Assembly (NCBI GenBank): GCA_025056865.1
Contig: JANWVO010000006.1
Coordinates: 1 to 64,000, forward strand
Length of the DNA: 64,000 nt
Source: Bryobacteraceae bacterium
GTDB taxonomy: Bacteria; Acidobacteriota; Terriglobia; Bryobacterales; Bryobacteraceae
Direction of reading: 5' to 3'
Program-made: the position numbers and the translations under genes
Shown: one piece after another, positions 44,128 to 53,118 of the stretch
How positions within the stretch are numbered: the stretch's first letter is position 1
How the letters are laid out: the number at the start of each line of letters is the position of its first letter
The notes under the pieces: model-generated
The model's input: the letters and a program-made list of their open reading frames with translations, nothing else
The model's database searches: none
Told to the model about the DNA's origin: nothing

Positions 44128-45120
44128 ATGGGCCTGAAACATCTGGGAATCGCCGCATCCGTGTGCCTCGGCGCGGCCGCGACGGGCGCCGCCGCCTTCA
44201 TTGCGCTGGCCACGCCCAAATCTCAACCTGCCGCCGCGGTCCGCGTGCAGCCCACGCCGGAGCGGATCGAGCGCGGCCGGTACCTGTTCCATCAACTGGC
44301 GGACTGCGCCGGCTGCCACAGCCCGCGGGATCCTGCAAAGTTCGCCATGATTGCCGATCCTGCGCGCACCGGCGCAGGATTTGTTTTTCCGGACGAACTC
44401 GGCTTTCCGGGCAGGATCGTCGCGCCGAACATCACGCCGGATCCCGGGACGGGCATCGGCCGGTGGACCGATGGCGAAAAGATCCGCGCCATCCGCGAAG
44501 GCATTTCCCGCGACGGGCGCGCGCTTTTCGCCTTCATGCCGTTCCGGCAGTTCGCGAAGCTGAGCGACGAGGACATCCATTCGCTGGTTGCTTATCTCAA
44601 CAGCCTGCCTCCGGTAAGAAACGCGCTTCCGCGCACGGCGCTCCGGTTTCCGGTGAACATCCTGAGCCGGTTCGAACCCGAGCCGGTGCTTGCGCCGCCG
44701 AAACCCCCCGGTCCGGCGGACCGTGTGCGGTACGGCGAGCTTCTGGCCGGCATGGCGTGCATCGAGTGCCACACCGAACTCGACAACGGGAGGCTCGTGG
44801 CAGGAAGGGAGTTCGCCGGCGGCCACGAGTTCGCGGTCGGGGCGTTCGTCGCACGGAGCGCCAATCTGACGCCCGATGTGGAGACCGGGATTGGCGGCTG
44901 GACCGAGGAGCGGTTCGTGCGCAGGTTCCGCGACTACGGGAATCTGGCCTACGCAAACGCGCCGCGCGCCGTGCAGGCCAACTTCACCGTCATGCCATGG
45001 TATGGCTTCGCGCACATGAAGGAGGATGACCTCCGCGCCATCTACGCCTATCTGCGGAGCCTCAGGCCCGTCTACAACCCGGTGGCGCATCATCCGCAAC
45101 TGGCAGTGCAGTCCAACTGA
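44128..45120 (+). CDS. Dihaem c-type cytochrome
   Basis: A 330-aa exported protein with an N-terminal signal/anchor helix (residues ~5-28) and two haem-c motifs: CAGCH (60-64) and CIECH (211-215). Each lies in a cytochrome c domain, with a methionine-containing stretch downstream (AFMPFRQF; TVMPWYGFAHM) that could give the axial ligand. The two halves are similar (NITPDPGTGIGRWT; NLTPDVETGIGGWT), showing internal duplication. This type often accepts electrons from alcohol, aldehyde or sugar dehydrogenases; no partner is adjacent. GGAGGG precedes the ATG. Confidence 0.9.
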   Translation: MGLKHLGIAASVCLGAAATGAAAFIALATPKSQPAAAVRVQPTPERIERGRYLFHQLADCAGCHSPRDPAKFAMIADPARTGAGFVFPDELGFPGRIVAPNITPDPGTGIGRWTDGEKIRAIREGISRDGRALFAFMPFRQFAKLSDEDIHSLVAYLNSLPPVRNALPRTALRFPVNILSRFEPEPVLAPPKPPGPADRVRYGELLAGMACIECHTELDNGRLVAGREFAGGHEFAVGAFVARSANLTPDVETGIGGWTEERFVRRFRDYGNLAYANAPRAVQANFTVMPWYGFAHMKEDDLRAIYAYLRSLRPVYNPVAHHPQLAVQSN

Positions 45121-45174
45121 CGCAGGGGCCTGGCGCTCTGGCAGAATAGGGATTTCGCCAAAGCGCGGAGCGCC

Positions 45175-45690
45175 ATGACACCCTTGCCCGAATTTGCCGA
45201 AGCCGTTCTTGCTGCGGTGGTACTCATCGCGGCCGCCACGGACCTCAAGCGCCGCGAGATTCCCAACTGGCTTACGCTGGGCGGCATCCTTGCGGGCCTT
45301 GGCCTGCACGGCTGGCTCCAGGGATGGCAGGGCCTGAAATTCTCCGCCGCCGGCCTGGGGCTTGCCGCGCTGATCTTCATTCCGCTGTTCATCATGAGGT
45401 GGCTCGGCGGAGGGGACGTGAAGCTGATGGGCGCCGTGGGAGCGCTCGCCGGAGCTCAGAACATGATCTTGATTTTTGTTCTGGACGCGATCCTCGGCGG
45501 CATCGCGGCGCTCGTCCTTGTCATCGTCCGCGGCCGCTTTCTGCGGACGCTGCGCAATATTCCGCGCATGTTCCGGCTGGAGCGCGACAGCGAGCTGGAA
45601 GCCGGCGGTGAGAGGTCGATGGGGCTGCCGCGCGCGGTGACCATCGCGGCAGCCACGCTGCTCGTGCTCTGGGGTTCTAGTCGAGGATAG
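45175..45690 (+). CDS. Prepilin peptidase, A24 family (CpaA/TadV-like)
   Basis: A 171-aa membrane protein lacking the methylase domain of PilD. The two catalytic aspartates are Asp23 (TDLKRREIPN) and Asp81 in GGGDVKLMG. These enzymes cut class III leader peptides of type IV or Tad pilins. No pilin or Tad genes are in the window, so it acts on distant substrates. GGAG precedes the ATG. Its last 14 nt overlap the convergent CocE/NonD gene. Confidence 0.88.
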   Translation: MTPLPEFAEAVLAAVVLIAAATDLKRREIPNWLTLGGILAGLGLHGWLQGWQGLKFSAAGLGLAALIFIPLFIMRWLGGGDVKLMGAVGALAGAQNMILIFVLDAILGGIAALVLVIVRGRFLRTLRNIPRMFRLERDSELEAGGERSMGLPRAVTIAAATLLVLWGSSRG

Positions 45691-47575
45691 GCAGCACGAC
45701 CGCGCTCGCCGCCTGCTTCGAGCGGTAAACGCGGTGCATCGCCCGGGTGAAGTCTGCCGCCTTCGCCTCGTGGATCCGGACGAACTTCTGCGGGTTGCGG
45801 TCCACCAGCGGGAACCATGAGCTCTGCACGTGGATCATCATGCGGTGCCCGCGCCGGAAAGTGTGAAAAACGTCCGGCAGCTCGAACTCCACCAGCTCCA
45901 CCTTGCCCGGCGTGAAGGGAGTGGGCCTGTCGAAGCCGGTGCGGAAGCGCCCGCGGAACGGCTCGCCGCGCACGAGCATCTGATAGCCGCCCATGCGGAT
46001 CTGCCTGGGGTTCGGCTCGGGATCGGGCGCATCATTCGGAAACACGTCGATCAGCTTCACGACCCAGTCGGCGTCCGTTCCGGTGGTGGAAACATAGAGC
46101 ACGGCGCGCAGCGGACCGGCGACGCGCACATCGGCGTCGAGCGGCTCGGTCTGGTAGACGAGCACGTCGGGCCGTGTGGAGGCGAAGCGCTGGTCCTCCA
46201 CCATGTAGTCGTAATTCATTCCGCGGTCGATGAAGGGAAGGAACGGCACCGGGCGGTTGGGGTCGGAGAGGTACTCGTCGAAGGCCTCCCCCGCGGCATC
46301 CGGCGGCTGCGTCGACAGCCTGCCCTCCTCGCGGAAATAGAAAGTCCGCTTCCGTGCCTCTCGGGGCGGCCAGGCGTCCATGCGGTGCCACTCGTTGCGT
46401 CCGGTCTCAAACACATACGCTTCGGGAAGCTGCGCGCCGTTGCCGGAGCCTTTCAGGTGATACAGGAAGAACGGGAATTCGATCTCGTCCTGGAAGAACT
46501 TCGACGTGTTCACGGAGAAGCTGATGTTGCCCAGCGATGTGCCGTCGCTCCGCGCCCAGCCCCCGTGGCTCCACGGCCCTTCCACCAGCAGGTTGACCGC
46601 CCCGGGATTCTGCTTTTCGGCCGACTCGTACAGCCGCAGAGGCCCGTAGACGTCTTCGGCGTCGAACCAGCCGCCCACGGTGAGCATCGCCGGCTTCATG
46701 TTCACGAGGTGCTGGCGCAGATCCCGGGATTTCCAGAAGTCATTGTATGTGTCGTTTTCGAGCAGTTCCCGCCAGAATTTCACCTGTCCTTTGAAAAGTT
46801 TCTCGTCGTAATTGGCCAGCGGGCCGACGGACAGGTGGAAGGTATAAGCGTCCGGACCGTCGATTTCGAAGCGCGAACCCGGCAGCAGCCCGTCGGCCGG
46901 GCGCGGGCGGCCGAACGCTCCGAGGAAATTGAACGCATGGACAAGAAACAGCGCGCCGTTGTGGCGGAAATCGTCGCCAATGAACCAGTTGATCACCGGA
47001 GCCTGCGGCGAGACCGCCTTCAGCGCCGGGTGAGCATCCAGCGCGCCCATCGCTGCATAGAAGCCTGGATACGAGATGCCCCACATGCCCACGCGGCCGT
47101 TGTTGCCGTGGATGTTTTTCACCAGCCAGTCGATGGTGTCGAACGTGTCGGAGGCCTCATCCACGTCCGTTTTCGACTTCTTGTTGGGGATGTAAGGCCG
47201 AACATGGACGAACTCGCCTTCGCTGCGGCCGCGGCCGCGCACGTCCTGGTAGGCGAAGATGAATCCTTCGCGCATGAATTTCTCGCTTGCCGGACCCAGG
47301 CTGGCGCGATAGTTCTCCGGTCCGTAAGGCGCCACCGTGTAGGGAGTCCGCAGCAGCAGAATCGGATACGTGCGGCTCCTGTCCTTGGGGATGTATACGG
47401 ACGTGAAGAGCCGCACGCCATCGCGCATCGGGATGAGGAACTCGTGCTTGGTGTAGTTCTGCCGGATGTAGGCGGCCCGTTCGGAAGCCGCCTGCGAGGG
47501 CTGTCCGGACGTGCGCGGCTGCGAGCCGGCAACCAGCGGCAGCAACACCGCCAGGAGGAGGCGTCTCGTCATCAT
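45677..47575 (-). CDS. CocE/NonD family hydrolase, secreted
   Basis: A 632-aa protein with a signal peptide (MMTRRLLLAVLLPLVAGSQP). The alpha/beta-hydrolase core has MRDGVRLFTSVYIPKD, the nucleophile motif MWGISYPGFY and RGRGRSEGEF; the C-terminal jelly-roll domain follows (~380-630, with VRVAGPLRAVLYVSTT and FRRGHRMMIHVQSSWFP). Members include X-Pro dipeptidyl peptidases, cocaine esterase and glutaryl-7-ACA acylase; the substrate here is unknown, but three peptidase genes upstream favour peptide hydrolysis. GAGAGG lies 8 nt before the first ATG. Confidence 0.9.
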   Translation of the reverse strand: MMTRRLLLAVLLPLVAGSQPRTSGQPSQAASERAAYIRQNYTKHEFLIPMRDGVRLFTSVYIPKDRSRTYPILLLRTPYTVAPYGPENYRASLGPASEKFMREGFIFAYQDVRGRGRSEGEFVHVRPYIPNKKSKTDVDEASDTFDTIDWLVKNIHGNNGRVGMWGISYPGFYAAMGALDAHPALKAVSPQAPVINWFIGDDFRHNGALFLVHAFNFLGAFGRPRPADGLLPGSRFEIDGPDAYTFHLSVGPLANYDEKLFKGQVKFWRELLENDTYNDFWKSRDLRQHLVNMKPAMLTVGGWFDAEDVYGPLRLYESAEKQNPGAVNLLVEGPWSHGGWARSDGTSLGNISFSVNTSKFFQDEIEFPFFLYHLKGSGNGAQLPEAYVFETGRNEWHRMDAWPPREARKRTFYFREEGRLSTQPPDAAGEAFDEYLSDPNRPVPFLPFIDRGMNYDYMVEDQRFASTRPDVLVYQTEPLDADVRVAGPLRAVLYVSTTGTDADWVVKLIDVFPNDAPDPEPNPRQIRMGGYQMLVRGEPFRGRFRTGFDRPTPFTPGKVELVEFELPDVFHTFRRGHRMMIHVQSSWFPLVDRNPQKFVRIHEAKAADFTRAMHRVYRSKQAASAVVLPILD

Positions 47576-47587
47576 TGTGGGTACCTC

Positions 47588-48193
47588 TCAGCGGAACATC
47601 AGGAAGAGGCGCAATGCGCCCGAGTAGCTGGCCTCGGCCATCCAGCGGCCGAGGCCGGTCGAATACATGAGCACCAGCAGGAGAATGAAGCCGAAGCGCG
47701 ACAGCTCGAGATAGACCGCCGGCGGGATCCGCGCCGCGATCAGCAGCTTGGAACCATCCAGCGGAGGCACGGGCAGCATGTTGAACAGCGCCAGAAACAG
47801 GCTGATGAACGCCGCCCGGAACAGGATTTCGACACCCTGGGGAAAGACCAGCGCCAGCGCTGCCAGCAGCACGGCGAACAGGACATTGCTCGCCGGTCCG
47901 GCCAGCGCCACCGCCGCCAGCCCGTTCACGCCTCCGCGCAACCTGGCGGGATTCGTGTTCACGGCTTTCCCCCAGCCGAAAAATACGCCGCCCAGCAGCG
48001 AGGCCATCAGCGGAATGAACACCGTCCCGAGCCAGTCCACGTGCGCCAGCGGATTCAGCGTCACGCGGCCTTCCAGCCGCGGCGTGTCATCGCCCAGGCG
48101 GTCGGCCACCCAGGCATGGGCGTACTCGTGCGGCGTCGTGAGGATCCAGAAGATGGTGACGTTCAGCAGCGCCTGCGGAAGATCGAACGGCAT
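47588..48193 (-). CDS. Site-2 protease family (M50) membrane protein
   Basis: A 201-aa intramembrane metalloprotease-like protein. The zinc motif is HEYAH (residues 22-26) in the first membrane segment and NMLPVPPLDGSK carries the third ligand. It is a minimal form without PDZ or CBS domains. These proteins cleave membrane-bound regulators or unknown small targets. It starts within a 1-nt overlap of the S9 peptidase stop and ends 12 nt before the CocE gene, so three hydrolase genes form an operon. Confidence 0.9.
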   Translation of the reverse strand: MPFDLPQALLNVTIFWILTTPHEYAHAWVADRLGDDTPRLEGRVTLNPLAHVDWLGTVFIPLMASLLGGVFFGWGKAVNTNPARLRGGVNGLAAVALAGPASNVLFAVLLAALALVFPQGVEILFRAAFISLFLALFNMLPVPPLDGSKLLIAARIPPAVYLELSRFGFILLLVLMYSTGLGRWMAEASYSGALRLFLMFR

Positions 48194-50199
48194 CAGTTGT
48201 CCTTCACCCGGTACTTCTCAAACCACGCCAGCAGATAAAGCTGCTGCATCAACTGGTGCGACGGGCGCCTCCACCCGTGGAACTCTTCGGGCACGCGCAC
48301 CAGCAGCGTCTCCTTCTTCAGCAGCTTCAGCGCCCGGTAGTACTCCTCGCTCTGCGAGATCGGCGTGCGGAGGTCGGCTTCGCCGGTCATCACCATCGTG
48401 GGGGTCGTGACATTGGCCACGTAGTGCAGCGGGCTGCGGACGGCGTACTCCATCGGGTCCTCCCAGGGCTTCCTGCGGAACTGGTCGTACCACATCACGC
48501 CATCGGTCGTGCCCACGAAGCTGTGCCAGTTGATCACCGGACGCATCGACACGGCCGCGCGGAAGCGGTTCGTGTGGCCGACGATCCACGCCGTCAGCAC
48601 CCCGCCGCCGCTGCCGCCGCACACGAACAGGTTGCGCTCGTCGATGAATCCCTTCTTCAGCGCTGCGTCCACGCCGGCCATCAGGTCGTCGTAATCTTTG
48701 CCCGGATAGGCGTACTGGATGCCGTTGACGAAATCCTGCCCGTAGCCGGTGCTGCCGCGCGGATTCGAATAAAGGACGGCGTATCCATTAGCTGCGAAAT
48801 TCTGCCACGCCCAGTTGAAAGCAACGCTGTACATCGACCACGGCCCGCCGTGAATGTAGAGCACGAGCGGATACTTCTTTTTCGGATCAAAGTCGACCGG
48901 CTTGACCAGCCAGCCCTGGATGCGGAACCCGTCCGGCCCGTCCCACCACAGCTCTTCCACTTCGCCCAGAGCGCGGTCGGCGAGCACGTCTTCGTTGACA
49001 TCGAGGATCTTCTGGATCTGCGAGCCGCGGATGTGCACAAGCGAGCCCGGCTCGTGGAAGGAGGACTGCACCGCCGCGATGTCCCCGCTGCGCGCCAGCG
49101 ACGCCTGCGTGATCATGTGCACGCCGTCGGTCACCTTCCGCGGCGAGCCGTTCAGCGGCAGAAAGTACAGGTTGGATGTGCCGCGCTCCTCCATCGTGTA
49201 GTAGACGCCCGAGCCGTCCGCGCTCCAGTGCAGCTCGCCAGGCGCGGACGGAAGGTCGCCCGCCCACAGCCGCTTCTGGCCGCCTTCGCTGTCCATGAGG
49301 TAGATCGAAGGGATGTGGTAGGTCAACAGCCTGTCGTCGAAGCCCGTGTAGGCGATCCACCTGCCGTGCGGTTTCGGGTTGTTGTCCGGCCCCTTGCGGT
49401 CGGTGAGCTGACGGATGTTGCCAGTGGCGAGATCGAGCGCATAGATCTCGCTGTCGTTGCGCAGGTATTCGGCGTCGGGCTTGCGGATTGCGCTGAAGTA
49501 AATGGTCTTTCCGTCTGGAGACCACTGCGGCGACTGGTGGTTGTACTTGCCCGTGGTGACCTGCTTCGCCGTGCCGCCGGTCAACGCATCGACGATGAAG
49601 ATATGGGACCAGCCTTTGGGCACCGGGCCCACGCCGTCGCTGGCCCAGCTCAGGCGGTCGACGATCACCGCCGGCTTGGCCCACTGCGCGCCCTCCGGCT
49701 TCTTCGGAAGCCGGATCGGCAGGATCGGATCCTCATCCGGGACGGTCATCACAAAAGCGATCTTCCTCCCGTCGGGCGACCAGCGGATCTGCGACGGAGC
49801 CTTCTCGACGCGGGTGAGCTGCGCCACCTCGCGCGTGTCCACCCACATCACGTGGATCTGCGTGGTACCGTCGCGGTCGCTCAGGAACGCGATGCGCCTT
49901 CCGTCGGGAGACCAGACGGGCGAGGAATCGCGCCAGGGGCCCGAGGTCAACTCGCGCAGCTTCGCGCCGCCGGGCTCCTGCCAGCCGGTGATCATCCAGA
50001 GGTTGGAGCGCTGCTGGTCCTTCATCCGGTCCACGAATCCTCGCGAGAAGACGATCGCCCTGCCATCGGGAGAGATGGCCGGATTCGCGATGGACTCCAT
50101 CTCGAACAGCGACTCTGCGTCCAGCCCCTTCTTCTGCTGGGCAGGCGCGCAGACGGAGAAAAACACGAAAGCGGCAACGAGGGGGCGCGTGCGCAACAT
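48193..50199 (-). CDS. S9 family prolyl oligopeptidase-type serine peptidase, exported
   Basis: A 668-aa peptidase with a signal peptide. Residues ~25-400 form a TolB-like beta-propeller (repeats such as SPDGRRIAFLSDRDG, SPDGRKIAFVM, SPDGKTIYFSA). The C-terminal alpha/beta-hydrolase domain has the nucleophile in VCGGSGGGVLT, the acid in MTGEADLRTP and the histidine in EEFHGWRRP. This is the acylaminoacyl-/dipeptidyl-peptidase type acting on oligopeptides. It is first of the S9-M50-CocE unit. A TACACT box on the opposite strand lies just upstream. Confidence 0.92.
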   Translation of the reverse strand: MLRTRPLVAAFVFFSVCAPAQQKKGLDAESLFEMESIANPAISPDGRAIVFSRGFVDRMKDQQRSNLWMITGWQEPGGAKLRELTSGPWRDSSPVWSPDGRRIAFLSDRDGTTQIHVMWVDTREVAQLTRVEKAPSQIRWSPDGRKIAFVMTVPDEDPILPIRLPKKPEGAQWAKPAVIVDRLSWASDGVGPVPKGWSHIFIVDALTGGTAKQVTTGKYNHQSPQWSPDGKTIYFSAIRKPDAEYLRNDSEIYALDLATGNIRQLTDRKGPDNNPKPHGRWIAYTGFDDRLLTYHIPSIYLMDSEGGQKRLWAGDLPSAPGELHWSADGSGVYYTMEERGTSNLYFLPLNGSPRKVTDGVHMITQASLARSGDIAAVQSSFHEPGSLVHIRGSQIQKILDVNEDVLADRALGEVEELWWDGPDGFRIQGWLVKPVDFDPKKKYPLVLYIHGGPWSMYSVAFNWAWQNFAANGYAVLYSNPRGSTGYGQDFVNGIQYAYPGKDYDDLMAGVDAALKKGFIDERNLFVCGGSGGGVLTAWIVGHTNRFRAAVSMRPVINWHSFVGTTDGVMWYDQFRRKPWEDPMEYAVRSPLHYVANVTTPTMVMTGEADLRTPISQSEEYYRALKLLKKETLLVRVPEEFHGWRRPSHQLMQQLYLLAWFEKYRVKDN

Positions 50200-50206
50200 A
50201 TCCTCA

Positions 50207-50230
50207 TGCTACACTTCGGGCGCAAGCCCG
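50207..50230 (+). other. Orphan promoter-like box followed by a GNRA hairpin
   Basis: TGCTACACT (50207-50215) points into the 154-nt gap between the S9 and S46 genes, against both of them. Directly after it CGGGC-GCAA-GCCCG (50217-50230) forms a tetraloop hairpin. No plus-strand gene follows. It could start a small antisense RNA, or be chance; the rest of the gap holds only a 6-bp palindrome at 50321-50334. Confidence 0.25.
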
Positions 50231-50353
50231 CAGGAATGGGACAGGCCGATCCGTTTCAGCCGCCTTCGATGGCGTGCAGCGCCGCGAACACGCGCCCGCC
50301 GCTGCCCGCTCGGGCTGCCCGCCCTGTGCAGGGCGCCGGGTTCCTCTGGCAGG

Positions 50354-52417
50354 CTATCTTGCCGCCTTTGCGAAGCCCAGCTCCGCCAGCACGCGTTCCG
50401 CCCCGTAGACTGAGCGCAACGCCTCGATGATGCCGTCCGAGGCGACGTGCACACAACGCTCGCCGCGGTCCATCCCGTAGACAAAGCGGTTGTGCATGGC
50501 TTCGTAGTTCGAGTCGAAGACGATGCCGATCACTTCGCCCCGCGTGTTCACCGTGGGCGAGCCGGAGTTTCCGCCGATGATGTCCGCAGTCGAAACGAAA
50601 TTGAACGGCGTCTTCAGCTTCAGCGCGCTCTTGCGGTCCAGCCACCGCTGCGGCAGCCGGTAAGGATCGACGCCCGTGGCGCGCTGGTAGAGGCCCTCGT
50701 AATCCGTGTACCAGCGCACGGGCTGTCCCTGCGCATTGCGGTAGCCTTCGATGCGCCCGAAGGAGAGGCGCAGGGATCCTGTGGCGTCCGGGTACACGCT
50801 CATTCCATACAGCGTGAAGCGCGCCCGCGCGATGCGCGAGGAGGCGTCGCGGATCACCGGGTCGAACTCCTCGTCGAAGGCCTTGCGGATCGCGCGCGCC
50901 TGCGGGTCGATCATCCGCACCAGCCGGATCATGCCGTCGTCCGCAGCGCGCGCCGCGGCCGGGTCCGACAGCAGGCGCCTGCGCTCAGCCGCATCCTGAA
51001 GCTTCGAGCTGAAGACGTAGCCGCGCGCGACTTCGGCGGCGGACTTCCCCTCCAGGATCTGCCGCACGACCGGGTGCTGCGCGCCCAGTTCGGACTCGAG
51101 CAGCTCGAACCATTTCTCGAGCATCAGCGCCTCCAGCTCCGGCGTCACCGGCGTCTGCGCCGTCAGCCGCAGCTCGAGCGACGGCAGCGCCGCGTCGCTG
51201 TATTCGCGCAGCCGTTCAGCATTCGGCTTGGGCCTTTCTTCCGCGAGCCGGTACAGGTGCCGCGCCCAGGCGAACATGTCGCACAGCGTGGCGCCGGACT
51301 CGAGCAGGTACTCGGCCGAGCGCGGCCGCCACTTCGCGTAGGCCGCAGCGATGCGCTCGAAGGCATCGCCGACTTCCTCGCGCGCCCTGGGATTGGCGGC
51401 CACGGCCGTGCGGAACTGCTCCTCGCTCTTGCGCTTCGTTTCGATGAGCCACGCCTCGCGCATGCCTTTCAGCTCGCCGTCGCGGACCTTGAACGAGTTC
51501 TCCGCGCCGAACAGCTTGTCGCGCGCCACGCGGTGGTTCTCTTCGCTCTTCGCGCCGTATTCCTTCAGCGCCCGGATGATGGCCGACAGGCTTTTCAGCG
51601 AGCGCGGGTAGCTCACATCGCGAAGGTATTCGAGCTGCGCCAGCGTGATGAAGCGGTCCGTCGACCCCGGATGGCCGCTGACCAGCGCAAGCTCGCCGGC
51701 GCGAGGCCCCGTGCGGGACCATTTCAGGTAATTCGGCGTGCGCGCCGGCTTGCCGTCTTCGTAGGCGCGGAGGAAGGTGATGTCCAGGTCGTAGCGCGGG
51801 TAGGTGAAGTTGTCCGGATCGCCGCCGAAAAACGCGATCGCCTCCTCAGGAGCAAACACGAGCCGCACGTCCGTGTACTTCTTGTAGCGGTACAGATGGT
51901 ACAGCGCGCCAGAGTAAAGGGTGACCACCGAACACGCGCCGCCGTGACGGTCCATGCATTCCTTCTCGATCGTGTTGATGGCCGCCTGCCGCTGCTGCGC
52001 CGATTTCGGATCCGAGGCAGGCGCGGTGACGGCGCCGTTCACCCGCTCCGTGACATCGGTGATCTCCATGAGAACCTGCACTTCGAGCCCCGGGCATTTC
52101 AGCTCCTTCTCGGGCGTGTCGGCGTAGAAGCCGTCGCGCATGTAGTTGTGTTCCCTGGAGCTCACGTTCTGGATGCAGCGCGAAGCCACGTGGTGGTTCG
52201 TGAAGATGAGACCGTCAGGGGAGACGAACGAGCCCGACCCGCCGCCAAAACGCACCGACGAGAGCCGCAGGTGGTCGAGGAACTCCCTGGAGGGCCGGAA
52301 GCGGTGCTTCGAGGCGAGCTGCGATTCCGGCACGGCGTTGAACAGCCACAGTCCCTCGTCGGCGCGGGCGAGGCCCAACGCCAGCAGTGCGCAGAGGAAA
52401 AACCGGGTTCGTTTCAT
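50354..52417 (-). CDS. S46 family dipeptidyl-peptidase (DPP7/DPP11-like), exported
   Basis: A 687-aa peptidase with a signal peptide (MKRTRFFLCALLALGLARA). The chymotrypsin-like site is split as in S46: SGSFVSPDGLIFTNHHVA supplies His (residues 75-76), AFFGGDPDNFTYPRYDLD the Asp region and GGNSGSPTVN the serine. An alpha-helical regulatory domain is inserted between (~300-560). S46 enzymes release dipeptides from exported oligopeptides and are typical of peptide-feeding bacteria. It fits with the S9, M50 and CocE genes downstream, 154 nt away. Confidence 0.92.
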   Translation of the reverse strand: MKRTRFFLCALLALGLARADEGLWLFNAVPESQLASKHRFRPSREFLDHLRLSSVRFGGGSGSFVSPDGLIFTNHHVASRCIQNVSSREHNYMRDGFYADTPEKELKCPGLEVQVLMEITDVTERVNGAVTAPASDPKSAQQRQAAINTIEKECMDRHGGACSVVTLYSGALYHLYRYKKYTDVRLVFAPEEAIAFFGGDPDNFTYPRYDLDITFLRAYEDGKPARTPNYLKWSRTGPRAGELALVSGHPGSTDRFITLAQLEYLRDVSYPRSLKSLSAIIRALKEYGAKSEENHRVARDKLFGAENSFKVRDGELKGMREAWLIETKRKSEEQFRTAVAANPRAREEVGDAFERIAAAYAKWRPRSAEYLLESGATLCDMFAWARHLYRLAEERPKPNAERLREYSDAALPSLELRLTAQTPVTPELEALMLEKWFELLESELGAQHPVVRQILEGKSAAEVARGYVFSSKLQDAAERRRLLSDPAAARAADDGMIRLVRMIDPQARAIRKAFDEEFDPVIRDASSRIARARFTLYGMSVYPDATGSLRLSFGRIEGYRNAQGQPVRWYTDYEGLYQRATGVDPYRLPQRWLDRKSALKLKTPFNFVSTADIIGGNSGSPTVNTRGEVIGIVFDSNYEAMHNRFVYGMDRGERCVHVASDGIIEALRSVYGAERVLAELGFAKAAR

Positions 52418-52485
52418 CCTTGTCAGCCTTTCCCTCTCAGGATAGCGAGGTGCGAAATCGCGCGGCGCGCCCGGCCTGTCGGAAA

Positions 52486-53118
52486 ATGGAAGAGATGGCT
52501 GGCGCCGGAGTGGGCGAGCGGCAGGCGCAGGTCGAGAGGGGCTTGCGGCTCGAATACATCACGCTGAGTTACAACGTCATCGAGGCCGTCGTTTCGATCG
52601 CGGCGGGCGTTGCCGCCGGCAGCATTGCGCTGGTCGGCTTCGGCGTCGACGCCGTCATTGAGAGCATCTCGGGCGCGGTCATGCTGTGGCGGCTCAAGAT
52701 GGACGACCACCACCGCCGCGAGGAGTTCGAGCAGCGCGCCCTGCGCCTGATTGGCTATTCGTTCTTCCTGCTCGCCGCCTATGTAGGCTATGAAGCCATC
52801 GAAAAGCTCTGGAACCGGGAGGCGCCGGAGCGCTCCATCCCGGGCATCATCCTCGCCTGCTGTTCGCTGGCGATCATGCCCGTGCTTGCGCGGAAGAAGA
52901 AGGCGGTAAGCTGCCAGATTGGAAGCGGCGCCATGGCCGCAGATGCGAAGCAGACGCTGCTTTGCAGCTATCTGTCTGCCATCCTGCTGGGCGGGCTGGC
53001 GCTGAATGCCACGCTGGGCTGGTGGTGGGCTGACCCGGTGGCCGGACTCATCATGACGCCGATCATCGCCCGCGAAGGCTGGCTCGCCGTCCGCGGCGAA
53101 GGCTGCGGCTGTCACTGA
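52486..53118 (+). CDS. Cation diffusion facilitator-like transporter
   Basis: About 210 aa with five or six membrane helices. SIALVGFGVDAVIESISGAVM matches the second helix of CDF transporters, with Asp and Glu in the metal-binding positions, and ADAKQTLLCSYLSAILLGG and WWWADPVAGL match the fifth and sixth. The cytoplasmic C-terminal domain of YiiP is missing; the protein ends EGCGCH, a possible metal-binding tail. The start is either 52486 or the ATG three codons later, the latter with GGAAGAG close by. The gene is divergent from the S46 peptidase and converges with the VWA protein gene (7-nt overlap). Confidence 0.83.
   Translation: MEEMAGAGVGERQAQVERGLRLEYITLSYNVIEAVVSIAAGVAAGSIALVGFGVDAVIESISGAVMLWRLKMDDHHRREEFEQRALRLIGYSFFLLAAYVGYEAIEKLWNREAPERSIPGIILACCSLAIMPVLARKKKAVSCQIGSGAMAADAKQTLLCSYLSAILLGGLALNATLGWWWADPVAGLIMTPIIAREGWLAVRGEGCGCH

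Noticed and set aside
45830-48238. An 802-codon plus-strand frame opposite the hydrolase genes
   Set aside because: Arg/His/Val-rich shadow without motifs.
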